Below are positions 7,294 through 16,199 of a DNA stretch of 16,613 bases, piece after piece. Each line of letters opens with the position of its first letter. The stretch's first letter is position 1. The notes beneath the pieces are model-generated. The model did not search any database. It was not told the origin of the DNA and was given only the letters and a program-made list of their open reading frames with translations. The stretch is from positions 1-16,613 of the forward strand of contig NZ_CAMXYY010000031.1 in the NCBI RefSeq assembly GCF_947253395.1. The letters run 5' to 3'. The translations under genes were made by a program, and so were the position numbers. This stretch comes from an uncultured Olegusella sp. (GTDB lineage: Bacteria > Actinomycetota > Coriobacteriia > Coriobacteriales > Atopobiaceae).

Positions 7294-7806
7294 TTACCAT
7301 TCATGGACCGCTTCTAAAAGAAGTTGGAGAGCTTGGAGGACTGCTTGCCTGCGCACCATCATACGATCACCATCAAAGTGGCAACAAAGGCTACGTAGCG
7401 TTTTGGAAGAACTCAGACCAAACCAAACGGTTCCAACAGGTTTACCAGGCTCTGCACCACCAGGACCAGCTATGCCTGTTACTGATACAGCAACATCACA
7501 GGAAAGAGTCTTAACTGCCCCATCTGCCATTTGTTGGGCGCACTCTGCAGATACAGCACCTAATTCTGGCGTCTCAAAAATATCTTTTGAAACACCTAGT
7601 ATGGCTTGTTTAACGGTAATGGCATAACTCACAATGCCTCCCTTAAGTATTGCAGAGGCACCAGGGATATCGGCAATGGTTGCAACAACAAGGCCTGCTG
7701 TACAAGATTCAGCAGTGCCTAGTTGCAACCCTTTTGCCGTCGCATCGTGAACAAGTTGAGAAGCAGTCTGTGTTATAGCTCGTTGTAGCTCCTCACCGTT
7801 AGACAT
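7294..7806 (-). CDS. pncC: CinA C-terminal domain protein, probable nicotinamide-nucleotide amidase
   Basis: This is a 170-residue stand-alone CinA-C domain. Family members of this type (PncC/YgaD) deamidate NMN to NaMN in pyridine nucleotide recycling. Sequence marks are LGTAESCTAG at 29-38, where most relatives read TAESCTGG, then VSVTGIAGPGGAEPGKPVGTVWFG in the second half. The N-terminal molybdopterin-binding-like domain of full CinA (about 410 residues) is absent, and no trace of it lies upstream. The gene starts 3 bases after the pgsA stop, with GAGGAG within the pgsA 3' end, so it is the last gene of the rnj-to-cinA operon. The order pgsA-cinA-recA is widespread in Gram-positive bacteria and led to the old competence label. 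The biochemical role is inferred from the family. Confidence 0.9.
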   Translation of the reverse strand: MSNGEELQRAITQTASQLVHDATAKGLQLGTAESCTAGLVVATIADIPGASAILKGGIVSYAITVKQAILGVSKDIFETPELGAVSAECAQQMADGAVKTLSCDVAVSVTGIAGPGGAEPGKPVGTVWFGLSSSKTLRSLCCHFDGDRMMVRRQAVLQALQLLLEAVHEW

Positions 7807-7809
7807 TTT

Positions 7810-8640
7810 TTACTCCTCATCAAGTAAATAACGCCAACCCTTGATGAAGTAGTCAATGCCAGACCAAGCGGTCAGCAAAACAGCAGCAAGCATGACAATT
7901 TGGAAGAATCCCATAAGCACATTGAAAAACATGCCTGCAGATAGCGTACGTACGACAAGCAAACCAGAAATTGCAATCATAGTGATGGCGGTTTTCCACT
8001 TACCAAGCTCGCTAGCGGCAATAACAACGCCTTTGGATGCAATAACCATACGCAAACCAGATACCAAAAATTCTCGAGCAATGATAACAAGTAGCACCCA
8101 ACTACTAACCATATGCTGCTCAAGCAAGAAAGAAAGTGCAACTAAAACCACGAGTTTATCTGCAATCGGGTCAAGGAATTTACCAAAAGTGGTAATCTCT
8201 CCCCTGCTGCGTGCAAGATAGCCATCAAGCTTATCAGTAAGGGAAATCGCTATATAAAAAAGCGCTACAAGCAATGCGGGGAAAGAAAATGTAGTACCGC
8301 TCGAGGCAGGGACAGCCTCTGCAACAAAGAGCCACACAGGAATAAACAAAACACGAATACAGGTAACAATGTTTGCAGCAGTCCAAACAGAGCTGCTGCG
8401 TAAACCTGTCTTGGCACGGGAATCTTTGGTAGCACTTGCCTTGGGCTTGGCAGCGGACGTGGCACGACGTTTGCTTGCAGGTCTGCGATTGGCAGGTTTG
8501 CGGGGATGATGAGTCCGATCAGAAACCGCTGCAGCGCTTGTTTGAGTACCTTTTTCACGAACGATTGCAGATTTTGGCTTTGGCTTTGGTTTTATAGCAG
8601 CCGCTTCTGGACCGTGCTCAATTGCTTTTTGTTCATCCAT
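7810..8640 (-). CDS. pgsA: CDP-diacylglycerol-glycerol-3-phosphate 3-phosphatidyltransferase (PgsA)
   Basis: PgsA makes phosphatidylglycerol phosphate from CDP-diacylglycerol and glycerol-3-phosphate in the membrane. The CDP-alcohol phosphotransferase motif is complete: D139-G140, A143-R144, G153, D157 and D161 (DGYLAR, eight residues, GKFLDPIADK). Hydrophobic helices surround it: roughly 87-107, 119-135, 162-185 and two to three more before the C-terminus. I chose the ATG at 8640 because GGGAG lies 11 bases upstream and because an earlier start would overlap rimO. An ATG at 8658 is an alternative. The oddity is a hydrophilic N-terminal extension of about 80 residues, rich in Lys, Arg, Pro and Ala, before the first membrane helix; most PgsA proteins begin at the helix. 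The rimO stop is 22 bases upstream and cinA follows after 3 bases. Confidence 0.93.
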   Translation of the reverse strand: MDEQKAIEHGPEAAAIKPKPKPKSAIVREKGTQTSAAAVSDRTHHPRKPANRRPASKRRATSAAKPKASATKDSRAKTGLRSSSVWTAANIVTCIRVLFIPVWLFVAEAVPASSGTTFSFPALLVALFYIAISLTDKLDGYLARSRGEITTFGKFLDPIADKLVVLVALSFLLEQHMVSSWVLLVIIAREFLVSGLRMVIASKGVVIAASELGKWKTAITMIAISGLLVVRTLSAGMFFNVLMGFFQIVMLAAVLLTAWSGIDYFIKGWRYLLDEE

Positions 8641-8662
8641 TTTACTTAGCGCTCCCATCTGA

Positions 8663-10033
8663 CTACTTACAGATAGTTCCATACAGCTCATAACAGACAC
8701 AATCTACCAGCTCACAGCTAACAATATCACCAACAGAGGCTTCTCCTTGGGCAATATGTACCGCTCCATCGGAATCTGGTGCCTGAAACCACGTATGACC
8801 AATCAGCTCAAGTCCATCTTCACCTTCTTCAATGCCATCAATAATGACATCAACCTGTTCACCAAGGTGTTTTGCGGTGGCAGCAAAGCCCATCTCGTCG
8901 GCTAAATCCTGCAAACGCTGAGCACGTTCAAGTTTGATATCTTCAGGTATCTGGTCAGCCATACGTGCACCACGGGTACCATCTTCGGGTGAATACGCAA
9001 AAACCGATGTGTAATCAAAGCCCTCCTCAGCCAAAAAATCAAGGAGTTCATCGGCCTCTTCGTCTGTCTCACCAGGAAAGCCTGCCATTCCTGTCGTGCG
9101 CAGTACCATACCTGGAATTTCTTGACGCAAATGTGCAAAGAGTTCACTGAGTTGTTCTCTGCTTCCAGACCGACCCATAGCTTTGAGGACACGTTCATTA
9201 CAATGCTGGATGGGAATATCGATATAAGGCAAAATTTCTGGAGTATCACGAATGGTAGAAATCAGCTCTTCGGTCATTCCTTCAGGTTGCAGGTAAAGTA
9301 CACGAATCCAACCCTTGTAAGGTCGCATAACTTCAGCGGCCTGACGCATGAGAGCTGCGAGTGTGGAGGGCTGCTTAAAATCAGAGCCCCAGATGCCCGT
9401 GTCTTGGCCAATGAGAACAATTTCACGAACACCACCTTTTGCCAGCTCACTAATTTCAGTCAGAATTTCTGAAGCAGGACGAGAAACATAGCGACCGCGA
9501 ATAGAGGGGATCGCACAAAAAGCGCAGAAGCGATCACAGCCGTCAGAAATTTTTACATAAGCACTTGCACCCGAAATGGTGCGCAGCATATGTCCCGCAA
9601 GATGAGGAACCTCACTATCCTTCATGCCTAGAACATCATGCACCACGCTAAGAATATTGTCTTCCTCATCAGTGCGCACAAAAGCGGCAACCTCGGGAAG
9701 TTCAGTAGGAAGCGCTGCGCCGTAGCGTGAAGGAACGCAGCCGCACATGATAAGAGGACAGTTTCGCACTCCCTGTGAGACCGCCTCTGCTAAATCAAGA
9801 GTGGTTTCAACTGACTCAGTCGTCGCTGATGCCAAAAAAGAGCAGGTATTAATTAAAGCCACGTCTGCATCAGCACTCTCTTGAGTTTCTTTAAGACCAC
9901 CCGCCAAGAGCAAAGAACGCATACGATCACTATCGACTTCATTTTTTGCACAGCCGAGCGTAACTATCAAAAACTTTTTTTCTTCTGCATCGTTTCTGGG
10001 CAGTATTGCTTCGGCAGTTTGGACTTTGTCCAC
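8663..10033 (-). CDS. rimO: Ribosomal protein S12 methylthiotransferase RimO
   Basis: RimO is a radical-SAM enzyme that methylthiolates a conserved aspartate of ribosomal protein S12. It is a paralogue of MiaB. The 456 residues include N-terminal cluster cysteines C28 (LGCAKNEVDSD), C64 (NTCSFL) and C99 (CGCVPSRY). The radical-SAM motif C166-DRFC-AFC (C166, C170, C173) is followed by AIPSIRGRYVSR, and there is a C-terminal TRAM domain (about 390-455). LGCAKNEVDS and SDGCDRFCAFCAIP are RimO-type rather than MiaB-type signatures. The start codon is GTG (10031-10033), with AGGTG a few bases upstream. The gene lies 21 bases after the RodZ-like gene and 22 bases before pgsA, within the long operon. 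An N-terminal leader of about 20 residues precedes the first strand. Confidence 0.96.
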   Translation of the reverse strand: MDKVQTAEAILPRNDAEEKKFLIVTLGCAKNEVDSDRMRSLLLAGGLKETQESADADVALINTCSFLASATTESVETTLDLAEAVSQGVRNCPLIMCGCVPSRYGAALPTELPEVAAFVRTDEEDNILSVVHDVLGMKDSEVPHLAGHMLRTISGASAYVKISDGCDRFCAFCAIPSIRGRYVSRPASEILTEISELAKGGVREIVLIGQDTGIWGSDFKQPSTLAALMRQAAEVMRPYKGWIRVLYLQPEGMTEELISTIRDTPEILPYIDIPIQHCNERVLKAMGRSGSREQLSELFAHLRQEIPGMVLRTTGMAGFPGETDEEADELLDFLAEEGFDYTSVFAYSPEDGTRGARMADQIPEDIKLERAQRLQDLADEMGFAATAKHLGEQVDVIIDGIEEGEDGLELIGHTWFQAPDSDGAVHIAQGEASVGDIVSCELVDCVCYELYGTICK

Positions 10034-10054
10034 AGTTACACCTATCTCAAATCG

Positions 10055-11665
10055 TTATTGTTGGTCAGTATCTGACGTAGATTGCTCATCAAAACTCATA
10101 CCGCCTTGGCTCGTAGAATTGCCATCTTTGCTGGAACTATTTTTGCCGCCATCCTTAGTGGCATTCTCATCATTTGCAGCAGGCCCATCGATAGTAATCG
10201 AACCAACACCAGAAGCTTTTTGATCAAAGCTTTGAACCTTGCCATTACGCGTAACCGTAACAGCCGTAGGATCAGAAACCTCCACCTGCATCGCTTTGGT
10301 GACATTGTATGTGGCAGACCAAGGACCAGTAAGAGTATCTGCTTCTTTACTTTCACCATCTACCGTTACTTCAACCCAGCTCACACCACCATCTGCAATA
10401 GCTACTGTAACCTCAACTTTAGTTTCACTCTTTTGTGTCTTTGCTACCTCAGGAACATTGAGGTCAGATCCCGTGTCGGTATTTGACTGAGTAGCCTGAG
10501 TAGCAGGATCGTTCTCATCAGTTTTTTTAGTCTTGGTTGTAGAGACAGCAACGGTATTGCTACGGCCATTTGAGGCCATATTTGAAGTACAAGATGTCAC
10601 TGACGAAATAATGAGCATAAACAAAATAACTGCCAACACCAAAAGAATAATAACAATCAGCTTTATATTGTCAGAAAAAATGCTCGATATCATACCAAGC
10701 AGACCTTGGGGCTGCTGAGGTCGTCTGTTACGCCTATTTGGATTTTGAGAAGAAGTTCTCCTCTGCTGTCTGCGAACATTAGGCCGCTGAGCGTCGACTA
10801 TACGACGCGCGCCGGCACGTCCCGCTCCAGCAGATGCCATCTGGTATGGATTGGCTTGATCGTTATAACGCAGATCATCAACATAGTCACTGGGCTCAAC
10901 CCTACGTCGAGTAACATAATCGCGTTCAGGACGTGGAAGCGCGGTGGGAGCTGCATGATTTTCTGTCTGAATCGGGACACGAGGACGATAAGCTGACCGC
11001 TGGCGCTGCGGGCGCGCTACAGCAAGTCGATTGTCGCGACTAGAGTCACCATAGCCATCAACTCGCAGTTGATCTCTGCCACGTGCGCGCTGAGCTTGGG
11101 CACGTGCTGCACGGCGAGGTTCTGCGGTATCTGGAGCGAGCATGGTATAGCGCTTTTCTCCGTCTTGCAAACGTCCACGAACATCCCGACTTTGATTGTC
11201 GTAGGTGCCATAACCGCCACTATAGGGTTGTTCATAGCTGCGAGAATGTACGGGAGAAACAGTTGAAAATCCAGCGAGGTCACCTGCATATCCACCAGAG
11301 GTTGGCAATAGTCCACGGGCACCAGAATTTTCATGCTCGGTACGACTCCGACGTGTCTCTACGGGCATACGCGCGCCATCACCCAAACCACGTCTTCGTG
11401 ATTGATGATCGCCTCCCGACTGATAATCAGCTAAATCAGAGGCAAACTGACGCGTCAAACGCTGAGCATCGAGACCAAGGTAGTTTGCATAGGAAGCAAG
11501 CATGCCTTGGGCATAGCCACTTTTGGGCATATCATCCCAACAGCCTTCTTCAAAAGCAATAATAACCTGCTCTTTAAGTCGAAGAACACGAGAGGCTTGT
11601 GCAGTGCTGATGCCCAGCTCGCGTCTACGACGATACAAAATTTCGCTAAAGCGAGGTCTAGCCAT
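10055..11665 (-). CDS. RodZ-like membrane protein: HTH domain, basic linker, membrane helix, DUF4115-type C-terminus
   Basis: The 536-residue protein has the RodZ architecture. A Cro/CI-like helix-turn-helix domain (about 5-75, FSEILYRRRRELGISTAQAS...SGYAQGMLASYANYLGLD) is followed by a long linker, one membrane helix (about 333-358, IKLIVIILLVLAVILFMLII), a Ser/Thr/Asp-rich spacer and a beta-rich DUF4115-like region (about 415-490). A low-complexity tail of Asn, Ser and Asp ends the protein. RodZ links the MreB cytoskeleton to the cell wall machinery in rods; in this lineage the partner is unknown. The linker (about 85-330) is unusually long and full of Arg, Gln, Tyr and Gly, so it is probably disordered and may touch nucleic acid or membrane. 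The start ATG lies 3 bases after the ftsK stop, with a strong GGGAGGTG about 6 bases upstream. Family placement rests on domain order. Confidence 0.85.
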   Translation of the reverse strand: MARPRFSEILYRRRRELGISTAQASRVLRLKEQVIIAFEEGCWDDMPKSGYAQGMLASYANYLGLDAQRLTRQFASDLADYQSGGDHQSRRRGLGDGARMPVETRRSRTEHENSGARGLLPTSGGYAGDLAGFSTVSPVHSRSYEQPYSGGYGTYDNQSRDVRGRLQDGEKRYTMLAPDTAEPRRAARAQAQRARGRDQLRVDGYGDSSRDNRLAVARPQRQRSAYRPRVPIQTENHAAPTALPRPERDYVTRRRVEPSDYVDDLRYNDQANPYQMASAGAGRAGARRIVDAQRPNVRRQQRRTSSQNPNRRNRRPQQPQGLLGMISSIFSDNIKLIVIILLVLAVILFMLIISSVTSCTSNMASNGRSNTVAVSTTKTKKTDENDPATQATQSNTDTGSDLNVPEVAKTQKSETKVEVTVAIADGGVSWVEVTVDGESKEADTLTGPWSATYNVTKAMQVEVSDPTAVTVTRNGKVQSFDQKASGVGSITIDGPAANDENATKDGGKNSSSKDGNSTSQGGMSFDEQSTSDTDQQ

Positions 11666-11668
11666 CTC

Positions 11669-14296
11669 TTACACCTCCCGGAATTTTTGCTCTGCTTCCT
11701 TCAATTGCTCTAGTCCATCTTCATCAAGAAGAACTTCACGGGGCTTGGAACCATCAGGAGGACCTACTATACCTTTGGCAGCAAGCATATCCATGATACG
11801 TCCTGCTCTAGCGTATCCCACCTTGAGTCGGCGCTGAAGTCCACTGGTCGAACCTAGCTGAGATTCCACGACAATTTGTGCGGCTTGCCATACCAAAGGA
11901 TCATCTTCATCGTCACCTGTTGAAGCACCATTACTAGGCTGACCAGGAATCACCTGAGTAAGAATTTCCTCATGGTAATCGGGCTCACCCTGATCACACC
12001 AATGCGCAACAACAGATTCGATCTCTGCATCAGCAACATAGCAGCCAAGAATACGCCGTGTACGATGGCCTCGGAACTTAAAAAGCATGTCACCATTACC
12101 TAACAGGCGATCGGCACCCGTCTGATCAAGAATGACACGCGAGTCCATGCTCGAGGCAACTGAAAGCGCAATACGCGTCTCAATATTGGACTTAATAAGA
12201 CCTGTTACCACATCAGCTGAAGGGCGCTGGGTAGCAAGTACAAGATGAATGCCCGCTGCACGCGCAAGTTGAGCAATGCGAACAATAGATGCTTCAACGT
12301 CTTTGCCAGCAACCATCATGAGGTCAGAAAGCTCATCGATAATGATAACCATAAAGGGCATAGGCTCAGGTGGATTATCCATCTCGGAGAGCTTACCTGT
12401 GGTACACATCTCGTTATAAATGGTGATATTTCGAGCACCTGCGCGTTCAAATACCTTGAGTCTCCGCTCCATCTCGGATACTGCCCACTGAAGTGCACTC
12501 GCGGCTTGACGCGGCTCGGTTACCACGGGTACGTAGAGGTGTGGAAGACCGTTATAGCCCGAGAACTCAACACGCTTCGGGTCAACCAAAATGAGCCGAA
12601 CCTGCTTGGGCGTATCGCGCATCAAGATAGACATAATAAGACTGTTAATCATCACAGACTTACCCGAACCAGTAGAACCTGCTACCAATAAGTGTGGCAT
12701 CTTGGCCAAGTCTGCAATAACTGCTTTGCCACCTGCATCGCGACCAACCGCAAATTCCAGTGGGCCGCCCTTGGCATAAGGTAAAACATCCCCGATGCAG
12801 ACACTTTCGCGTTTCTTGTTGGGAATTTCGATACCAACTCGCGAAGTGCCAGGAATGGGTGCAAAAATACGCACAGATTCAGCTGCTAAGGTGAGTGCAA
12901 TATCATCCTCAAGATTAACAATTTTATTTACTCGCTCGCCCTCCCCCATTTCTACTTGAAATGTGGTAACAAGAGGACCAGAAACATAGTCAACAACTTT
13001 GCTGCTAAGACCAAATTCGGACAAAGTTGACTGAAGTCTACGCATAGTTGAAGTTAGCTCAGCATCGGTTGATGCACTTTGGGCACTATGAGGATTAGAG
13101 GAAAGCATCTCAAAGGGTGGAAGTTTAAACTCCTGGGTGGAATCCCCGGGACGTGCATGAATAGATTGTGCCTGAGTGTGTACGTTTACCGCAGAAGTCG
13201 TGGACGTTTTGAACTGCTTACGCTGAGCTTTGGGAGTCTGAAGGCTCTCAGTAGTTGTAGCTGATGCGTCTTCATCATAGGGCAGTTCGTCCTGCTCAAC
13301 AAACTGCGCACGTAAAAACTCAGGGATAGAAGGAGTTTTGTCTTTTTTGGACTTGGAATCAGACTTTTTAGAACGCGTCAAACGCTGGGTGAGTTGAGTT
13401 TGTTTTGTTGTCTCCTCTGCATCATCTTCAGCAACATTTACGAGTTCGGGACTTGCAATCGATTTTTTATTACGACGCAACACCGTAGTTTTGCGCGCAC
13501 CAATAAAACTTGTTGCTGGAGTTGTAGGATCGGGCTCGGAAGCATCTACCCATTCATCTTGGCCAGCCCAATCTTGCTCGATTACAGGCGAGGCGGCAGC
13601 ACGCGCGTTTCGACGCTCAATGCGCTTCTGTGCGCGTTCTGCTTTGCGCTGCCGAAGCTCTTCAAAATGACGCTCACGAGCTTCTTGCAAACTACTACCC
13701 GCATCCGAAGCTTTTGCCTTGATATGCGCAATGGCACCTGAGATAGAAAAGCCACAGACGACAAGACCAACAAGAATAATGCCACTGAGCAATACCACAC
13801 CTACGCCAAAGCCCACACTCTTCAGCAAGCCCCAAGCAATTGCCCCACCTACATAGCCACCACGGTTAAACAAAACTTCTTTTGACAAGACAAGGTCAGG
13901 ATCTGCTTCGCCTCCAGGAAAGCTCAGTGACATAAGACTCAAAATAGCCAGCAGCATCAACGAAAGGCCTAGGGCAACATGACCCGAGAGGGGTCCATGT
14001 CCATCAGCAAAGAATGTAAGAGCAAACAAAGCAATACTGAGGGGACATAAAAGTGCACCCCTACCAAAGAGCCAACTTAAGAACTCTCCTGCCTTTTGGG
14101 TTACTGGGGCAGGTGTGGTCAGCAGCAAAGCTACAGCCATGGCTGCTGCAAGTGCAAGGAGCAAAACACCAATAATGTCATTTGCCTCAGCGCTACGGGG
14201 TGTAGGAGCTTGCTTTGCCGCACGCCTCATACCCTGACGTTGACGTCCTTGTCTGCCCCGCAACTCTGCTGCGTTTGATCTGCGTCTTGAGGGCAT
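11669..14296 (-). CDS. ftsK: DNA translocase FtsK/SpoIIIE
   Basis: FtsK pumps chromosomal DNA through the closing septum and activates XerCD dimer resolution. The 875-residue product has four N-terminal membrane helices (within about 37-205), a long charged linker (about 215-430), and an alpha/beta RecA-like motor with Walker A GSTGSGKS near residue 541 and Walker B MVIIIDELSDLM. The C-terminal winged-helix gamma domain (about 800-870, SGLQRRLKVGYARAGRIMDML) reads KOPS-type DNA sites. I chose the ATG at 14296 because it overlaps the rnj stop as TAATG with GGAGG 4 bases before it; an upstream ATG at 14350 lies inside rnj and lacks a site. The first 30 residues are strongly basic (RRR, RGRQGRQRQGMRR). 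Expression is probably coupled to rnj translation. Confidence 0.96.
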   Translation of the reverse strand: MPSRRRSNAAELRGRQGRQRQGMRRAAKQAPTPRSAEANDIIGVLLLALAAAMAVALLLTTPAPVTQKAGEFLSWLFGRGALLCPLSIALFALTFFADGHGPLSGHVALGLSLMLLAILSLMSLSFPGGEADPDLVLSKEVLFNRGGYVGGAIAWGLLKSVGFGVGVVLLSGIILVGLVVCGFSISGAIAHIKAKASDAGSSLQEARERHFEELRQRKAERAQKRIERRNARAAASPVIEQDWAGQDEWVDASEPDPTTPATSFIGARKTTVLRRNKKSIASPELVNVAEDDAEETTKQTQLTQRLTRSKKSDSKSKKDKTPSIPEFLRAQFVEQDELPYDEDASATTTESLQTPKAQRKQFKTSTTSAVNVHTQAQSIHARPGDSTQEFKLPPFEMLSSNPHSAQSASTDAELTSTMRRLQSTLSEFGLSSKVVDYVSGPLVTTFQVEMGEGERVNKIVNLEDDIALTLAAESVRIFAPIPGTSRVGIEIPNKKRESVCIGDVLPYAKGGPLEFAVGRDAGGKAVIADLAKMPHLLVAGSTGSGKSVMINSLIMSILMRDTPKQVRLILVDPKRVEFSGYNGLPHLYVPVVTEPRQAASALQWAVSEMERRLKVFERAGARNITIYNEMCTTGKLSEMDNPPEPMPFMVIIIDELSDLMMVAGKDVEASIVRIAQLARAAGIHLVLATQRPSADVVTGLIKSNIETRIALSVASSMDSRVILDQTGADRLLGNGDMLFKFRGHRTRRILGCYVADAEIESVVAHWCDQGEPDYHEEILTQVIPGQPSNGASTGDDEDDPLVWQAAQIVVESQLGSTSGLQRRLKVGYARAGRIMDMLAAKGIVGPPDGSKPREVLLDEDGLEQLKEAEQKFREV

Positions 14297-15960
14297 TAGA
14301 CCTCCATTACCACCGGAATCACCATAGGTCTTGTATGGGTACGCGACCAAATGAAGTTAGAAAGACTACCACGAACTGTACGGCGAATCTGGTCAACACT
14401 TGCGCCCTTCGATTGTGCCTGACGCTCAACCGTCTGACGCACGTTGGCTGTGGCATCACTCATGAGAGCCTCATCGGCCGCATATGCAACACCACGAGCA
14501 GAAAACTCAATATCGTTTGCCTTGTGGCTCCTCTTTCCTACCGTCACAACCACAGTAATGATACCGTCCTCGCTGAGCTTTTGCCTGTCACGGAAAAGAA
14601 TGGGGTCAACATTTGAAATGCTGAGGCCATCAACATATATCAAACCGGATTCGACACCTTTACCCCAACGTAGCTTGCCATCAACAACCTCAAGCGCATC
14701 GCCATTATTGGCAATAAAGATATGATCTTTGGGCATACCCATCGCCATGGCAAGTTTTGCGTGCGCTGCAAGATGCACTGCTTCACCGTGGACGGGAGCA
14801 AAGTAGTGTGGCTTGCAAAGCGCAAGCATAAGTTTGAGTTCTTCTTGGCGTGCATGCCCCGAGACATGTACCGTTGCGTTAGTCTTGTCATAGATGGTGC
14901 AACCTATTTTGGTAAGGGCGTTGATAATACCCTGCACGCTTTTCTCGTTACCAGGAACAGGCGTTGCAGAAATAATCACGGTGTCATTCGCTGTAATTTG
15001 TAGTGACTTATGATCACCTGTTGCCATGCGACCAAGGGCGCTCATAGGCTCGCCTTGACTACCAGTACACATCACAACAACTTTGTCGTCAGGAGTCTCT
15101 CCAATTTCAAATGCATCAATGAGATTTTTTTTGTCTACATGTAAATAACCAAGTTCTCGAGCAACCCTCGTATTGGTCACCATGGACCGCCCTGTCACCA
15201 CAACTTTGCGACCAACAGAGGTGGCGGCATCACAAACCTGCTGGATTCTATGGATGTGGCTGGAGAAGCTCGCCACAAATACCCTGCCAGGAGCATTCTT
15301 AATGATATGGCGCAGGGTCGGACCAACCGTTGCTTCACTTGCTGTAAAGCCTGGTTGAGTGGCGTTAGTAGAATCTGATAGCAACAAATCGATGCCCATA
15401 GTGGCAAAGCGAGAGATAGCTTGGAAATTGGTTCTCACGCCATCAATGGGTGTCTGATCGAGTTTAAAATCACAGGTGTGCAACACTGAGCCTGCTGGCG
15501 TACGGATATATACACCAAGAGCACCTGGGATAGAGTGTGTTACCGAGAAGAAATCGATAGAGAAGTTGCCCAGATTGATGTGAGTACCATTTTGAACCTC
15601 GCGAAAACGAGGAGCATTAATTTTGTGCTCTGCAAGCTTGCCTTCGATGATGCCCAAGGTCATCTTGCTGGAATAAATTGGCACTTTGTGGTTGAGATCA
15701 GCCAAAAGATATGGCAAAGCGCCCGTATGATCCTCGTGACCATGGGTAATAAGTATGCCGCGAAGCTTGTGCTCGTTTTCGAGCACATAGCTATAGTCTG
15801 GCAAAATCAAATCAATTCCAGGCTGGTTGTCTTCGGGAAACATTAAACCAGCATCGAGCAAAATCATGTCGTCGCCATACTCAAAGGCAGTCATGTTCTT
15901 GCCAATACCGTCCAAGCCTCCCAAAGGAATAATCCTTAAGGGAGTTTGTTTTTTAGCCAT
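14296..15960 (-). CDS. rnj: Ribonuclease J
   Basis: RNase J is a metallo-beta-lactamase/beta-CASP ribonuclease with 5'-3' exonuclease and endonuclease activity in RNA processing and decay. The 554 residues start RIIPLGGLDGIGKNM. The metal motif HGHEDHTG carries H73, H75, D77 and H78. The beta-CASP region includes VVMCTGSQGEPMSALGRMA. Further catalytic elements are VHVSGHARQEELKLML and HYFAPVHGE. The C-terminal ~110 residues form the RNase J dimerisation domain. I chose the ATG at 15960 (MAKKQTP) because AAAGGA lies 12 bases upstream and because the alternative ATG at 15981 has no ribosome site. The spacing is a bit long. It heads the operon rnj-ftsK and onward; its own stop overlaps ftsK. The RNase Y gene lies 10 kb downstream in this window. 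Confidence 0.96.
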   Translation of the reverse strand: MAKKQTPLRIIPLGGLDGIGKNMTAFEYGDDMILLDAGLMFPEDNQPGIDLILPDYSYVLENEHKLRGILITHGHEDHTGALPYLLADLNHKVPIYSSKMTLGIIEGKLAEHKINAPRFREVQNGTHINLGNFSIDFFSVTHSIPGALGVYIRTPAGSVLHTCDFKLDQTPIDGVRTNFQAISRFATMGIDLLLSDSTNATQPGFTASEATVGPTLRHIIKNAPGRVFVASFSSHIHRIQQVCDAATSVGRKVVVTGRSMVTNTRVARELGYLHVDKKNLIDAFEIGETPDDKVVVMCTGSQGEPMSALGRMATGDHKSLQITANDTVIISATPVPGNEKSVQGIINALTKIGCTIYDKTNATVHVSGHARQEELKLMLALCKPHYFAPVHGEAVHLAAHAKLAMAMGMPKDHIFIANNGDALEVVDGKLRWGKGVESGLIYVDGLSISNVDPILFRDRQKLSEDGIITVVVTVGKRSHKANDIEFSARGVAYAADEALMSDATANVRQTVERQAQSKGASVDQIRRTVRGSLSNFIWSRTHTRPMVIPVVMEV

Positions 15961-16004
15961 ATGTGTTCGTATTCCTTTCATATGTACCCAATAAAAATAT
16001 ATGC

Positions 16005-16020
16005 AGCTGCTTTAGCAGCT
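16005..16020. repeat. Perfect hairpin in the rnj upstream region
   Basis: AGCTGC, TTTA, GCAGCT forms a 6-bp perfect stem with a four-base loop, 45-60 bases upstream of the rnj start. On the minus strand it is followed by an AU-rich stretch, so it could be a leader hairpin of rnj mRNA or a weak terminator for upstream minus-strand transcription. I found no confident promoter for rnj in 15961-16200; TACAAT on the minus strand (plus 16042-16047, ATTGTA) lacks a good -35. Confidence 0.4.
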
Positions 16021-16080
16021 AAACTTTCTTGTTTATTAGTCATTGTAAGACTAGCAAGACTTTGATGCTTGCGCCGCTTG

Positions 16081-16175
16081 CACTCTCATACCAACCACTC
16101 GCCGAGACTACACAAAAGTCGTAGTTTTATGGGCTCTTTTTGGGTATGAAAGAAGTAACAACGTAGTCGAGAGTG
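16081..16175 (+). other. Long-range paired arms at the 5' side of the candidate RNA
   Basis: CACTCTC (16081-16087) is the exact complement of GAGAGTG (16169-16175), and GACTAC (16106-16111) of GTAGTC (16163-16168). The two stems nest and stack, with no unpaired base on the 3' side. A competing stem pairs TCATACC (16086-16092) with GGTATGA (16143-16149). The pattern suggests the structured transcript begins near or before 16081, or that this is a switching element. No reading frame of interest is here. Confidence 0.4.
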
Positions 16176-16199
16176 TTACTTAGAACGGAGGTGGTTCCG

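Noticed and set aside
14297..14350. Upstream ATG of ftsK at 14350
   Set aside because: It lies inside rnj without a ribosome site, whereas the ATG at 14296 has GGAGG and a TAATG overlap.
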